From: Luteococcus sanguinis
Lineage (GTDB): Bacteria; Actinomycetota; Actinomycetes; Propionibacteriales; Propionibacteriaceae
Direction of reading: 5' to 3'
Assembly: GCF_039527675.1 (NCBI RefSeq)
Contig: NZ_BAAAKI010000001.1
Location: 124,001-188,000, forward strand
Length of the DNA: 64,000 nucleotides
Part shown: positions 32,837-40,984 of the stretch, piece after piece
Position numbering within the stretch: position 1 is the stretch's first letter
How the letters are laid out: every line of letters begins with the position of its first letter
The notes under the pieces: generated by a model
The model's database searches: none
The model's input: the letters and a program-made list of their open reading frames with translations, nothing else
Told to the model about the DNA's origin: nothing
Program-made: the position numbers and the translations under genes

Positions 32837-33019
32837 GCACGCGAGTCTGCCACCGCCCACTGACAGTTTTCGCGAGGCTGCCCTGTGCGACCTACGCCCG
32901 TGGCGAAGGGGACGGGATGAGCGGGGCTGCACTCGCCACCTGCTCCCACCGGGCGGCTACCGTGGAACATGACACGTCACCCCGCATCGTGCCGCGACGT
33001 GGCAGAACGAGGAGGAACC

Positions 33020-33700
33020 GTGGCCATCGCCAAGGACATCGGACGTCAGTTGCTCGCGCAGGCCCCCCAGGTCGCGCCCGGAATGGCGAGCACGGTGCTG
33101 CGCCGCGCCCTGGACCTGTCGATCGATGGTTTCTCGAAGGTGCCCGGCGCCAAGGCCACCGCCGCCAGCGCCCTGCAGAAGACGACCAACTCCGAGGCGG
33201 CGATCGACCTGCTGGTCAAGCAGCACGTCGCCATGGCCGGCGCGCAGGGCTTCGTGACCAACCTCGGCGGCCTGGCCACGCTGGCGGTCTCCATCCCCGC
33301 CAATGTGTCCGGCGTCACGATCGTCCAGTGCCGCATGGTCGCCGCCATCGCACACCTGCGTGGCTACGACATCGAGGACCCGCGGGTGCGCTCGGCGATC
33401 CTGATGTGCCTGATGGGCCCCGGGACGACGAAGGACGCGATCCAGTCCCACGAGCTGCCCAGCTCCCCGATGGCGGTCGCGACCGCGCCGGTCTACGACT
33501 CCGCGCTGGACGCCACCATCGCCGAGAAGGTCTTCTCGAACCTGGTCGAGCAGGTCGGCGGCAAGCGCGTCACCCTGCTGGCCGGCAAGCGGATCCCCGG
33601 CATCGGAGGTGCCGTGGGCGCCGGAACCGACGGCTACGCGACCTGGAACACCGGACGCTTCGCGAGGCAGGAGTTCCGGAACCGACGCGCGGCGAGCTGA
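33020..33700 (+). CDS. EcsC-family protein
   Basis: A 226-aa protein assigned to the EcsC family, whose founding member is encoded in the Bacillus ecs ABC-transporter operon and has no defined biochemical role. Recognisable parts are AIDLLVKQHVAMAGAQGFVTNLGG, the hydrophobic LATLAVSIPANVSGVTIVQ, RMVAAIAHLRGYDIEDPRVR and the Gly-rich GKRIPGIGGAVGAGTDGYAT near the C-terminus. It starts with GTG at 33020 with GGAGGA at 33011-33016. A TACCGT -10 box at 32958-32963 would give a leader of about 50 nt. No partner genes are evident. Confidence 0.85.
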   Translation: MAIAKDIGRQLLAQAPQVAPGMASTVLRRALDLSIDGFSKVPGAKATAASALQKTTNSEAAIDLLVKQHVAMAGAQGFVTNLGGLATLAVSIPANVSGVTIVQCRMVAAIAHLRGYDIEDPRVRSAILMCLMGPGTTKDAIQSHELPSSPMAVATAPVYDSALDATIAEKVFSNLVEQVGGKRVTLLAGKRIPGIGGAVGAGTDGYATWNTGRFARQEFRNRRAAS

Positions 33701-33772
33701 GCGCTCGACAGGCTCGGGCGGCGCCGTCTGGGCGCTCGGGGATCGTGAAGAAGGGGTCCAGTCTCGCCGGAC

Positions 33773-34978
33773 CTAGTACCAGTTGGCCGAGCCGGCGCCG
33801 CGCCAATCCTCGTCCAGGTAGGTGCGGGTGACCCGCGGTGCGATCAGACAGGTGACCTCGTAGCTGATCGTCCCCATCTGGGCCGCCAGCTCATCGGCGT
33901 CCACGACCTCGTCCCCGCTGCGCCCCATCAGGACGACCTCGTCACCGACGCGGACCTCCGGCGTGCCCGGGCCGAGGTTGATCATGGTCTGGTCCATGCA
34001 CACCCGTCCGACGATCGGGTAGCTGCGGCCGCGCACCAGCATCCGTCCCCGGTTCGAGTTGAGCCGCGAGTAGCCGTCCGCGTATCCCACCGGCACGGTG
34101 GCGACCCAGCTGTCCTCGGTCGCGGTCCAGGTCCGTCCGTAGCCCACCGACTCTCCCGCAGGCACCTTCTTGACGAAGGACACCCTGCTCACCAGTGACA
34201 TCGCCCGCTTCAGGTCCACCGGCCGAGCCGTGCTCGCGTCCGGGAAGTAGCCATAGGCAAGGATCCCCGGACGGACCATGGTCATGCCTGCCAGGTCGTG
34301 CTGCAGCAGGCCACCCGAGGGGGTGGCGTGCACCAGGTTCACTGGTCCCACCGCGGTGGTCACGGCGTCGACGGTGGCACGGAAGCGCTCCAGTTCGGTG
34401 CGGGTGAACGCCTGGTCGTCATCACCCCCCATGTCGCTGACGGGAAGGTGGGTGAAGATGCCCTGCAGGCTGAGGTTCGGGGACGCGACGATGCGCGCGG
34501 CCAGTGCCGCCGCACCCGCCGGTTCGACACCGATGCGGCGCATGCCCGTGTCCACCTTGAGCTGCACCGGGTGCTCCCCGCCGAGCCGGGCACCGGCGGC
34601 TTGCGCCGCGTCGATGGACGCTTCGTCCACCACGGCCACCGAGATGTCGTGCTCGAGGGCGGTCATCACCTCGTCCCGGAAACAGTGCGAGAGCTTGAGG
34701 ATCGGCAACCCGACCCCTGCCTCGCGCAGCTCGACTCCTTCCGGGACGGTGGCGACGCCCAGCCAGTCGGCACAGCCGGTGCGCGTCACCATCCGCGCCA
34801 CCTCCACCGCTCCGTGGCCGTAGGCATTCGCCTTCAGTGCCAACAGCACCGCCCGCCCGTCCGCCAAGCTGCGCGCCTGCGCCAGGTTGTGCCGGATCGC
34901 GGCCAGGTCGACGATCGCCCGGGTCGAGTACATGGAGCCAGCGACTCGGGGACCGGGGGTCTGGGACATGGCATCCAT
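33773..34978 (-). CDS. alr: Alanine racemase
   Basis: PLP enzyme supplying D-alanine for peptidoglycan. The 401-aa protein shows the fold type III pattern: LALKANAYGHGAVEVAR with the PLP-binding Lys (about residue 53), LKVDTGMRRIGVE, FTHLPVSDM, MVRPGILAYGY, and VPVGYADGYSRLNSNRG with the catalytic Tyr on the second domain. The start is taken at ATG 34978; an alternative Met lies three codons later. It is preceded by a GC-rich Shine-Dalgarno-like stretch and diverges from a LuxR-type regulator. Confidence 0.93.
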   Translation of the reverse strand: MDAMSQTPGPRVAGSMYSTRAIVDLAAIRHNLAQARSLADGRAVLLALKANAYGHGAVEVARMVTRTGCADWLGVATVPEGVELREAGVGLPILKLSHCFRDEVMTALEHDISVAVVDEASIDAAQAAGARLGGEHPVQLKVDTGMRRIGVEPAGAAALAARIVASPNLSLQGIFTHLPVSDMGGDDDQAFTRTELERFRATVDAVTTAVGPVNLVHATPSGGLLQHDLAGMTMVRPGILAYGYFPDASTARPVDLKRAMSLVSRVSFVKKVPAGESVGYGRTWTATEDSWVATVPVGYADGYSRLNSNRGRMLVRGRSYPIVGRVCMDQTMINLGPGTPEVRVGDEVVLMGRSGDEVVDADELAAQMGTISYEVTCLIAPRVTRTYLDEDWRGAGSANWY

Positions 34979-35112
34979 CTTGGACCCAGCCGCCCCCCGA
35001 CAGCGCCATCGTCCAGCCACCCCTTTGGGGGAGAGATGCCAGGCCACCCGCCGACGATCCCAGGTAGGCTCCTGACGAGCAGTTTCACGGTGGACGTGGA
35101 ATAATCGACAAA

Positions 35113-35775
35113 GTGATCCACTCGCCGCTGCGCATTGCGCTCATGAACGACTTCGAGATCGTGCTGGCCGGAATTCGCGAGATGCTGGCCCCCCACCGGG
35201 ACCGGGTCGAGGTCGTGGAGTTCGATGTCAACGAGACCCAGGTGAAGAACCCGGTCGACATCGTCCTCTACGACACCTACGGGCAGGACACTGCGGCGCT
35301 GGTCCAGGTGCGCGATGCCCTCAATTCCCAGCGCGTGGGCAAGGTGGTGCTGTTCAGCTGGAACTTCGACGCCAAGCTCGTCGAGGCCGCCCGCGCCGCC
35401 GGCGTCTCCGGGGTGCTGGCGAAGTCCCTCACCTCCGACCAGTTGGTCGCCGCACTGGAGAGCATCGCCCACGGCACGCCGCTGGTCAGCCCGCAGCCGC
35501 TTCGCCCCCGCGACCTCAAGCCCGAGGAGCGTCGCAGCAATGACTGGCCGGGACGCACCGCTGGGCTCACCATGCGCGAGGCCGAGATGGTCAGCCTGAT
35601 CTCCCAGGGCCTGAGCAATGCGGAGATCGCCTCGCGCACCTACCTGAGCCCCAACTCAGTGAAGTCCTACATCCGCAGCGCCTACCGCAAGATCGGCGTC
35701 CAGCGCCGCTCACAGGCCGTCGCGTGGGGCATCGACAACGGGCTCGTTCCCGACCGGGGCCGCAACTACGCCTGA
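35113..35775 (+). CDS. LuxR/NarL-type response regulator, orphan
   Basis: A 220-aa regulator. The receiver domain (about residues 6-120) has MNDFEIVLAGI for the acidic pocket, DIVLYDTYG with the phospho-acceptor Asp, and GVLAKSLT with the conserved Lys. The C-terminal LuxR HTH is LTMREAEMVSLISQGLSNAE through SPNSVKSYIRSAYRKIGVQ (about 150-205). It ends with GIDNGLVPDRGRNYA. No sensor kinase is nearby. It starts with GTG at 35113. It resembles the other orphan regulator at 25390 only in general layout; this one keeps the Asp. Confidence 0.85.
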   Translation: MIHSPLRIALMNDFEIVLAGIREMLAPHRDRVEVVEFDVNETQVKNPVDIVLYDTYGQDTAALVQVRDALNSQRVGKVVLFSWNFDAKLVEAARAAGVSGVLAKSLTSDQLVAALESIAHGTPLVSPQPLRPRDLKPEERRSNDWPGRTAGLTMREAEMVSLISQGLSNAEIASRTYLSPNSVKSYIRSAYRKIGVQRRSQAVAWGIDNGLVPDRGRNYA

Positions 35776-35806
35776 CCCGGCCGCAAGGACGGTCTGACCC
35801 TCTCGG

Positions 35807-35812
35807 TACAGT
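35807..35812 (+). promoter_or_regulatory. -10 box, leaderless heme-operon transcript
   Basis: TACAGT is followed by 7 nt (GCCACGC) and the ATG at 35820. This supports the upstream Met rather than the second Met at 35850. Confidence 0.45.
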
Positions 35813-35819
35813 GCCACGC

Positions 35820-37349
35820 ATGGACGAGCCACGCAGGGACGAGCCGCACATGTCACCCAGGGTCATGATCATCGGAGCCGGTGTCACCGGCCTGGTGGCG
35901 GCCCACGAGCTGGGCAAGGTCCGCGGGGCTGACGGCCAACCACGCTTCGACATCACCGTCCTCGAGTCCGCTGATCGCGTGGGCGGGCAGATCCGCACCG
36001 TCGACGTCGACGGAGCCCGGGTGGACGTGGGAGCGGAGGCTGCGCATCTGGGCGCTCCGCACGTCGCAGCCCTGGTGCGCGAACTGGGAATTGGGGAGTC
36101 GGGCATCGGCGCCGAGCCCGGCAGTTCCGTACTGGTGACCCGCAAGGGCGCCATCCCACTGCCTGAAGGCGTCGGACCCACCGGCCCCACCAAGCTGTGG
36201 CCCGTGCTGAAGTCAGGCATCCTCACCCTTCCCGGCATCGTCCGCGCCGGCCTCGAACCGATCACCGCTCGACGCCGCCACAGCGACGACCTGAGCGTCG
36301 GCGAGTTCACCCGTCGTCGTTTCGGACGCGAGGTGACCGACACCTTCGTCGACCCGCTGCTGGGCAACCTGCACGGCGGCGACGTCCACCAGCTCTCCCT
36401 GCATGCGACCGCCCCGCAACTGGTCGCCACCGCCGCCAATCGCGAGTCGATGGTCTGGAAGAACCTGCGCAACGCACTGCCCGGTGGCAAGGCCAAGGCC
36501 GCTCCGGCGCCGACGCAGCCTCGTCGTGCCACTGCCGAGCAACCGCTGCCGATGTTCGCCAACTGGCCCGATGGCCTGTCCACCTTCACCGACGCGCTCG
36601 CCAAGGGCTCCCGGGTGCGGCTCAACTCACGCGTGAAGGGCGTCGACCGATCCCCCACCGGTTGGTACCTGACGCTAGCCGACGGCCAGGTGCTCGAGGC
36701 CGAACACGTGCTGTTCACCACCCCAGGGCCCGACACGGCACGCCTGCTCAAGGACATCGCCCCCCAGACCGCGGCCGCGCTCGACCAGGTGCGTACCGCC
36801 TCGGTCGCCACCGTGCTGCTCGGCTACGACAAGCAGGCCGCGGCCACCAGCCGCATCCTGCGCGAGCACAACGGCGTGCTGGTGCCGAACCGCTATGTGC
36901 GCACCATGAAGGCCGCCACGAACCTGGGCCGCAAGTGGCCGCATCTCGGCTCCACCCACCACCTCGTCCGCGCGTCGGTGGGTCGCAGCGACAACGACCT
37001 GGCCACCTCGCTGAGCGACGAACAACTCATCCGCCGCGTGGGCGAGGAGTTCGGTGACTTCGTCGGCCTGGACGCTGAGCCGACCTTCGGCGCCGTGTAT
37101 CGCTGGCCCGAGGCGATGCCCCAGCTCGCGCCGGGCCACCTTGAGCGGATGCGCGTCGCCCGCGAGGAGGTCGCTGCCTTGCACGGCCTGCACCTGGCGG
37201 GTTCTTCGGTGGACGGCCTGGGCATCGGCGGCACCGTGAAGTCAGGCCAGCGCGCCGCCGCCGAGATCGTCGCCGCCACAGCCACTGCACCCACCGTTTC
37301 CCCGACTGCCAGCAGCACCGCCGTCACGACCTTTGAGGACGCACAGTGA
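35820..37349 (+). CDS. Proto-/coproporphyrinogen III oxidase (HemY/CgoX-type)
   Basis: An FAD-dependent oxidase of 509 aa that aromatises porphyrinogens late in heme synthesis. In actinobacteria the favoured substrate is coproporphyrinogen III. The FAD-binding motif is MIIGAGVTGLVAAHELGKV, followed by VLESADRVGGQIRT. The C-terminal FAD segment is LHLAGSSVDGLGIGGTVKSG. A low-complexity linker (KAKAAPAPTQPRR) lies in the middle and an Ala/Thr-rich tail at the end. The start ATG at 35820 fits the leaderless promoter; MSPRVMIIGAG at 35850 is an alternative. The next gene, a radical SAM protein, overlaps the stop by 4 nt, so the two act in one pathway. Confidence 0.85.
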   Translation: MDEPRRDEPHMSPRVMIIGAGVTGLVAAHELGKVRGADGQPRFDITVLESADRVGGQIRTVDVDGARVDVGAEAAHLGAPHVAALVRELGIGESGIGAEPGSSVLVTRKGAIPLPEGVGPTGPTKLWPVLKSGILTLPGIVRAGLEPITARRRHSDDLSVGEFTRRRFGREVTDTFVDPLLGNLHGGDVHQLSLHATAPQLVATAANRESMVWKNLRNALPGGKAKAAPAPTQPRRATAEQPLPMFANWPDGLSTFTDALAKGSRVRLNSRVKGVDRSPTGWYLTLADGQVLEAEHVLFTTPGPDTARLLKDIAPQTAAALDQVRTASVATVLLGYDKQAAATSRILREHNGVLVPNRYVRTMKAATNLGRKWPHLGSTHHLVRASVGRSDNDLATSLSDEQLIRRVGEEFGDFVGLDAEPTFGAVYRWPEAMPQLAPGHLERMRVAREEVAALHGLHLAGSSVDGLGIGGTVKSGQRAAAEIVAATATAPTVSPTASSTAVTTFEDAQ

Positions 37350-38569
37350 CCACCACCTCCCACCCGCACCACGCGCCCCTGGTGCGCACGATCAAGCACG
37401 ACCTGAACGAGAAGCCCTTCATCGTCATCTGGGAGACCACCCGCGCCTGCGCGCTGGTCTGCAAGCACTGCCGCGCCGACGCGCAGCACCGCGCGCACCC
37501 CGACCAGCTGACCACCGAGCAGGGAAAGGCCCTGCTGGACGACCTCGCGGCCTACAACGCCCCTCGTCCGATCATCGTGTTCACCGGCGGTGACGCCTTC
37601 GAGCGCGAAGACCTGGCGGAGCTGTGCCGCTACGGCACCGACAAGGGCCTGTCGATCTCGTTGTCGCCCTCGGTCACCCCGCTGGTGACCCGGGAGCGCC
37701 TGCACGAGATGCGCGAGGCCGGCGGCAAGGCGATCTCGTTGAGCCTGGACGGTGCCCGCGCCGAGACCCACGACGCCTTCCGCGGCTTCCCGGGCACCTT
37801 CGACGCCTCGCTGGAGGCGGCCCAGTGGATGCGCGAGGAGGGTTTCCGGCTGCAGGTGAACTCGACCTTCACAAAGGGCAATATCCACGAGGCCCCCGAG
37901 CTGCTGGAGACCGTTCTGGGGATGGGTGCCTTCATGTGGTACACCTTCATGCTCGTCCCCACCGGCCGTGGCGCCGACCTGCAGGCGCTCACCCCAGACG
38001 AGCGGGAGGACGTCCTGCACTGGCTGCACGACATCTCCGACCGGATCGCCATCAAGACCACCGAAGCGCCCCAGTACCGCCGCATCGCCATCACCCGCGA
38101 CCGCCTCAGGGAGGCTGGCCTGCCGATGGAGCCACGCGGCGAGCTGTACCACTACCTCACGGAGGAGACGACGAAGCGTCTGGGCGCGCAGGCCGAGAAG
38201 CCCCGCCGTCCGCGGGCACCGATGGCCGTCAACTCGGGTTCGGGCTTCGCCTTCGTCGACCACATCGGCGACGTCTACCCCAATGGCTTCTTGCCGATCC
38301 ACTGCGGCAACGTGAAGCAGACACCCTTCCATGAGGTCTACAAGGAGTCGCCGGTCTTCCAGGCGCTGCGCCGGCCCGACCAGTTCAAGGGCAAGTGCGG
38401 GGTGTGCGAGTTCAACAAGCTGTGTGGTGGCTCCCGCTCGACCGCCTACGCAATGACCGGTGACCACCTGGCGAGCGACCCGACCTGCGCCTACATCCCA
38501 CCGGCGTGGGCCGCGAAGCTCTCCGAGGGCCCGGTCGACGTGGCCACCAGCCCCCGTCGCATCGGCTAG
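37346..38569 (+). CDS. Radical SAM/SPASM protein, AhbD-like (heme operon)
   Basis: A 407-aa radical SAM enzyme. The 4Fe-4S/SAM motif is CALVCKHC (CX3CX2C, about residues 36-43), followed by FTGGDAFER. The C-terminal SPASM-type Cys set is IHCGN, then CGVCEFNKLCGGS and a late Cys (about residues 315-385). This architecture matches the actinobacterial family related to AhbD, the Fe-coproporphyrin decarboxylase, and to PqqE-like maturases. GTG at 37346 overlaps the oxidase TGA. The tight coupling supports a decarboxylation or side-chain step of heme synthesis, but this is inferred from neighbourhood, not from a substrate motif. Confidence 0.82.
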   Translation: MTTTSHPHHAPLVRTIKHDLNEKPFIVIWETTRACALVCKHCRADAQHRAHPDQLTTEQGKALLDDLAAYNAPRPIIVFTGGDAFEREDLAELCRYGTDKGLSISLSPSVTPLVTRERLHEMREAGGKAISLSLDGARAETHDAFRGFPGTFDASLEAAQWMREEGFRLQVNSTFTKGNIHEAPELLETVLGMGAFMWYTFMLVPTGRGADLQALTPDEREDVLHWLHDISDRIAIKTTEAPQYRRIAITRDRLREAGLPMEPRGELYHYLTEETTKRLGAQAEKPRRPRAPMAVNSGSGFAFVDHIGDVYPNGFLPIHCGNVKQTPFHEVYKESPVFQALRRPDQFKGKCGVCEFNKLCGGSRSTAYAMTGDHLASDPTCAYIPPAWAAKLSEGPVDVATSPRRIG

Positions 38570-38576
38570 GCACGCG

Positions 38577-39176
38577 ATGGCGATCCGGGCCGTCCTGTTC
38601 GACCTGGGCGGCGTGTTGGCGCACGAGACCGACCAGGTGACGGCGCTTGCCGACACTCTCGGACTCGACCTCGAGGCGGTGCGCGCCAGCTACTGGCAGT
38701 ACCGACCCGACTACGACTGGGGGCGCTCCACCGACGTCCAGTACTGGTCGGCGGTCGCCGGACGAACCTTGGACGAGCGACGCGCCACCCAGTTGGCGTC
38801 CGAGGACTCGGCGCGCTGGATGCGGATCCGTCCGGCGGCCAGGGAGATCCTGGGCGATCTGCGCGACGCGGGGGTCCCGCGGTTCGTCCTGTCGAATGCG
38901 CAGGCGCCGATCCAGGCGGCGATCGACGCTGCCGAATGGCGGCACCTGGTGGACGGACGCTTCGTCTCCGGGCAGCTCAGGCTGGCCAAGCCGGGGGCCG
39001 CCATCTACCGCCACGTCGAGGACGCTCTGGAACTATCAGGAGCCGAGCTGGCCTTCATCGACGACCGTCCCGCGAACCTCGAGGTGCCGGTGGAACTCGG
39101 CTGGCAGACCCACCTGTGGCGCGATGACGCCGACACCCGGGACTGGCTGGTCGGGCTGGGGCTGCTGCCTGCCTGA
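38577..39176 (+). CDS. HAD-superfamily hydrolase, haloacid dehalogenase-like
   Basis: A 199-aa HAD protein. Motif I is VLFDLGGVLAHE with only the first Asp: the second position is Gly, as in HAD proteins of the epoxide-hydrolase/YihX-like branch. Motif II is FVLSNAQAP, the Lys is in RLAKPGAAIYRH, and the acidic motif is LAFIDDRPANLEVP. The alpha-helical cap lies at about residues 18-75. The function is unknown. It follows the radical SAM gene by 7 nt and is probably co-transcribed with the heme operon. Confidence 0.82.
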   Translation: MAIRAVLFDLGGVLAHETDQVTALADTLGLDLEAVRASYWQYRPDYDWGRSTDVQYWSAVAGRTLDERRATQLASEDSARWMRIRPAAREILGDLRDAGVPRFVLSNAQAPIQAAIDAAEWRHLVDGRFVSGQLRLAKPGAAIYRHVEDALELSGAELAFIDDRPANLEVPVELGWQTHLWRDDADTRDWLVGLGLLPA

Positions 39177-39195
39177 GCCCTGTGGCCCGGCCGGA

Positions 39196-39870
39196 TCACC
39201 ACCAGGCGCGGGTGGTCTCCGTCGGGCCCTCGAACTCGGTGAAGCCGGCATCGACCACCTGGACCCGTCCCACATCACTGGCCCAGCGGGCCTCGGCGAT
39301 GGTTTCGACGCGCAGCCGGAAGTCGTCCGCCTGCCACCGGTCGCGTTCGGTCTCGGTCATCGCCTCCCACGCGAGCTGGGCCGCGTGCCCGCACTGGGCG
39401 CAGGCCTTGCCCGTGGTCATCGCCGCCAGCGGCGATACCCCCACCAGCACCATCGCGCCCTCGGTGTGGGAGGTCTGCTCGTCGGGTAGTTCGGTGCCGC
39501 TGACCTGAAGCTTGTCCAGCGCCGGCGGCAGCGGACGGGCCGGGCCCGGGACGAAGGCCCGTGCGGCCGCCCGCCCCTGATCGATGGTCACCCCGGGCAG
39601 CGCCTGGACGTCGTCCCAGCGCTTGCCACGCGCCCGGCGGACCAGCTTGCAGATGCGCCCATCGCGCCAGTACTCCACGGCTGCGCGCCACTCGCCCTCG
39701 CGGGCCTCGGTGGACGCGAGCAGCGAGACAACCGCGCGGGCGGCCGCCTCACAGGCGTCCACCCGCGCGGCGGGATGCTGCTTGTCGTGGCGAAGGGCGA
39801 TCTGCATCGCCCACGGGACCTCATGGTCGGCGGGAATTTGCTCGAAGAAGTCCTCAGTGCTCTCGGTCAC
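39196..39870 (-). CDS. Peptidyl-tRNA hydrolase, Pth2-like
   Basis: A 224-aa protein assigned to the PTH2 family, which recycles peptidyl-tRNA. The start region AMQIALRHDKQHPAAR is the PTH2 first strand and Lys/His segment. ICKLVRRARGKRWDDVQALP corresponds to the Lys/Arg-rich RNA-binding helix region, and LQVSGTELPDE to the conserved C-terminal strand. A C-terminal extension of about 80 residues, with a CAQCGH pair, is specific to actinobacterial members. It starts with GTG overlapping the S26 protease stop (GTGA), in the operon that begins with DUF6448. Confidence 0.72.
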   Translation of the reverse strand: MTESTEDFFEQIPADHEVPWAMQIALRHDKQHPAARVDACEAAARAVVSLLASTEAREGEWRAAVEYWRDGRICKLVRRARGKRWDDVQALPGVTIDQGRAAARAFVPGPARPLPPALDKLQVSGTELPDEQTSHTEGAMVLVGVSPLAAMTTGKACAQCGHAAQLAWEAMTETERDRWQADDFRLRVETIAEARWASDVGRVQVVDAGFTEFEGPTETTRAWW

Positions 39871-40298
39871 CGGTTCACGATAGGCGCGACGCCCAGCACG
39901 CGCCCCTGGATGGCCGAGGACGGGACGAAGGGTTCGGCCCAACTTCGGGAATCCGTGGAGACGGAGCGGTTGTCCCCCACCACGAACCAGTGCTCCGGGG
40001 GCACCGTCCACGTCTGGACGAAAGCACCCGGGACGCGAGGACCATCCAGCTCGACGTCGTTGACCCGCAGCCGTCCCGACTCCAGCTCCACGATGTCGCC
40101 GGGCCCGGCGACAAGGCGTTTGACCAGCCGGGGACCGGCGCCGAGGTGCAACGCCACGACGTCCCCGCGGCGGGCACGGCCCCCGACGGGCAGGGTCATG
40201 ACGACCCTGCCGTCCGCAAGCGATGGTTCCATCGAGTGACCCCGGACCAGAAGCAGCGGCCGCCAGCGACGAGGCCGACCCGTGACCTCAGTGCGCAT
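39867..40298 (-). CDS. S26-family signal-peptidase-like protease without an N-terminal membrane anchor
   Basis: A 143-aa S26 protein. The catalytic Ser is in LLVRGHSMEPSLADG (about residue 22), and the Lys in GPRLVKRLVAGPGDIVEL (about residue 65). The third conserved box is HWFVVGDNRSVSTDSR. Type I signal peptidases normally have one or two N-terminal transmembrane helices; here only about 15 basic residues precede the Ser box, so the protein is either soluble or peripheral. The size and compact form resemble maturation proteases such as that of nickel superoxide dismutase, but no sodN is in the window. It overlaps DUF6448 by 11 nt and Pth2 by 4 nt. Confidence 0.75.
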   Translation of the reverse strand: MRTEVTGRPRRWRPLLLVRGHSMEPSLADGRVVMTLPVGGRARRGDVVALHLGAGPRLVKRLVAGPGDIVELESGRLRVNDVELDGPRVPGAFVQTWTVPPEHWFVVGDNRSVSTDSRSWAEPFVPSSAIQGRVLGVAPIVNR

Positions 40299-40875
40299 GG
40301 ACGTTCTGGTTGCCGTGGTCGTGATGGGCATCCCCGTGGCCGTGGTCGTGGTCTTCCCCCTCGGCGTACTTGAAGTAGGAGACATAGGCGGCGACGAAGT
40401 CACGTCCGGCGGCAACGTCGTTCGGGTCGAAGCCACGCTTCGACCTGGCCACCTCGAAGCGGCGGACGAGTTCGTCGCGGCGGCCGGCGGGAACCAGGGC
40501 GCGCAGCGGCTCGGGGTCACCGGTGTCCAGGGCCCGGTCGGCGGCCACGACGACGGGTTCGATGTGTGCCCCAGTGGGGGCGATGCCCGTGAAACCCACC
40601 CCTTCGGCCATCCGGTGCACCCGGACGAGGGTTTCGAGGAAGAGTCGGTCGGCGATCACGCTGGCCTCCGGGCTGAGCGTGCGGACGCGCTGGCCCAGCT
40701 CGAACACGGCCCGCACCTCGGGCTCGCCGCTGGCCGGGATCCACTTGAGGGCGTGGTTGAGGTTCCCGGTCTCCAGGGCGCGACGCCCGTCGGTGACGGC
40801 GGGACCGTCGGTGGTGTCGCAGTGAGCCTCGGCGACGGGGATGAGGCGGTTCAGGTGGCTGATGAGGTTGGACAT
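40288..40875 (-). CDS. DUF6448 family protein with a His-rich C-terminus
   Basis: A 195-aa protein assigned to DUF6448 from HCDTTDGPAVTDGRRALETGN (His17-Cys18 near the N-terminus), ALKWIPASGEPEVRAVFE, DRLFLETLVRVHRMAEG and GRDFVAAYVSYFKYAEG. The last 20 residues are mostly His and Asp (HDHGHGDAHHDHGNQNVHAH), a likely metal-binding tail. Conserved His/Glu residues inside the helical domain suggest a metal or heme site. The biochemical role is not established. It starts at the ATG after AAAGGAA. The promoter carries a TTGTC-N4-GACAA palindrome about 41 bp upstream of the predicted start site, so Crp/Fnr control is likely. Confidence 0.8.
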   Translation of the reverse strand: MSNLISHLNRLIPVAEAHCDTTDGPAVTDGRRALETGNLNHALKWIPASGEPEVRAVFELGQRVRTLSPEASVIADRLFLETLVRVHRMAEGVGFTGIAPTGAHIEPVVVAADRALDTGDPEPLRALVPAGRRDELVRRFEVARSKRGFDPNDVAAGRDFVAAYVSYFKYAEGEDHDHGHGDAHHDHGNQNVHAH

Positions 40876-40909
40876 CTTTCTGGGTTCCTTTCGGTTGCTG
40901 GTGACACCC

Positions 40910-40915
40910 AAGCTA
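40910..40915 (-). promoter_or_regulatory. -10 box of the DUF6448 operon
   Basis: On the - strand TAGCTT (40915-40910) predicts a start near 40903. The shared Crp/Fnr palindrome is centred about 41 bp upstream of that point. Confidence 0.5.
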
Positions 40916-40936
40916 GGAGCGACTGGGCGCCGCCGC

Positions 40937-40952
40937 CTTGTCACATGACAAG
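40937..40952. promoter_or_regulatory. Shared Crp/Fnr operator of the DUF6448 / crp divergon
   Basis: CTTGTCACATGACAAG is a perfect 6-bp inverted repeat with an ACAT spacer. Its centre (40944.5) is about 41 bp from both predicted start sites: near 40903 leftward and at 40985 rightward. It has TTGTC half sites rather than the TTGAC of the hcp operator. Confidence 0.8.
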
Positions 40953-40972
40953 TGCCCGGGTGCGGCATCTGT

Positions 40973-40978
40973 CAGGCT
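40973..40978 (+). promoter_or_regulatory. -10 box, leaderless second crp/fnr transcript
   Basis: CAGGCT is followed by GGAACC and the ATG at 40985, with no ribosome site. Confidence 0.5.
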
Positions 40979-40984
40979 GGAACC

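Noticed and set aside
39867..40298. Calling the S26 protein the nickel superoxide dismutase maturation protease (SodX)
   Set aside because: The size and missing anchor are suggestive, but no sodN gene is in the window, so the specific name is not supported.
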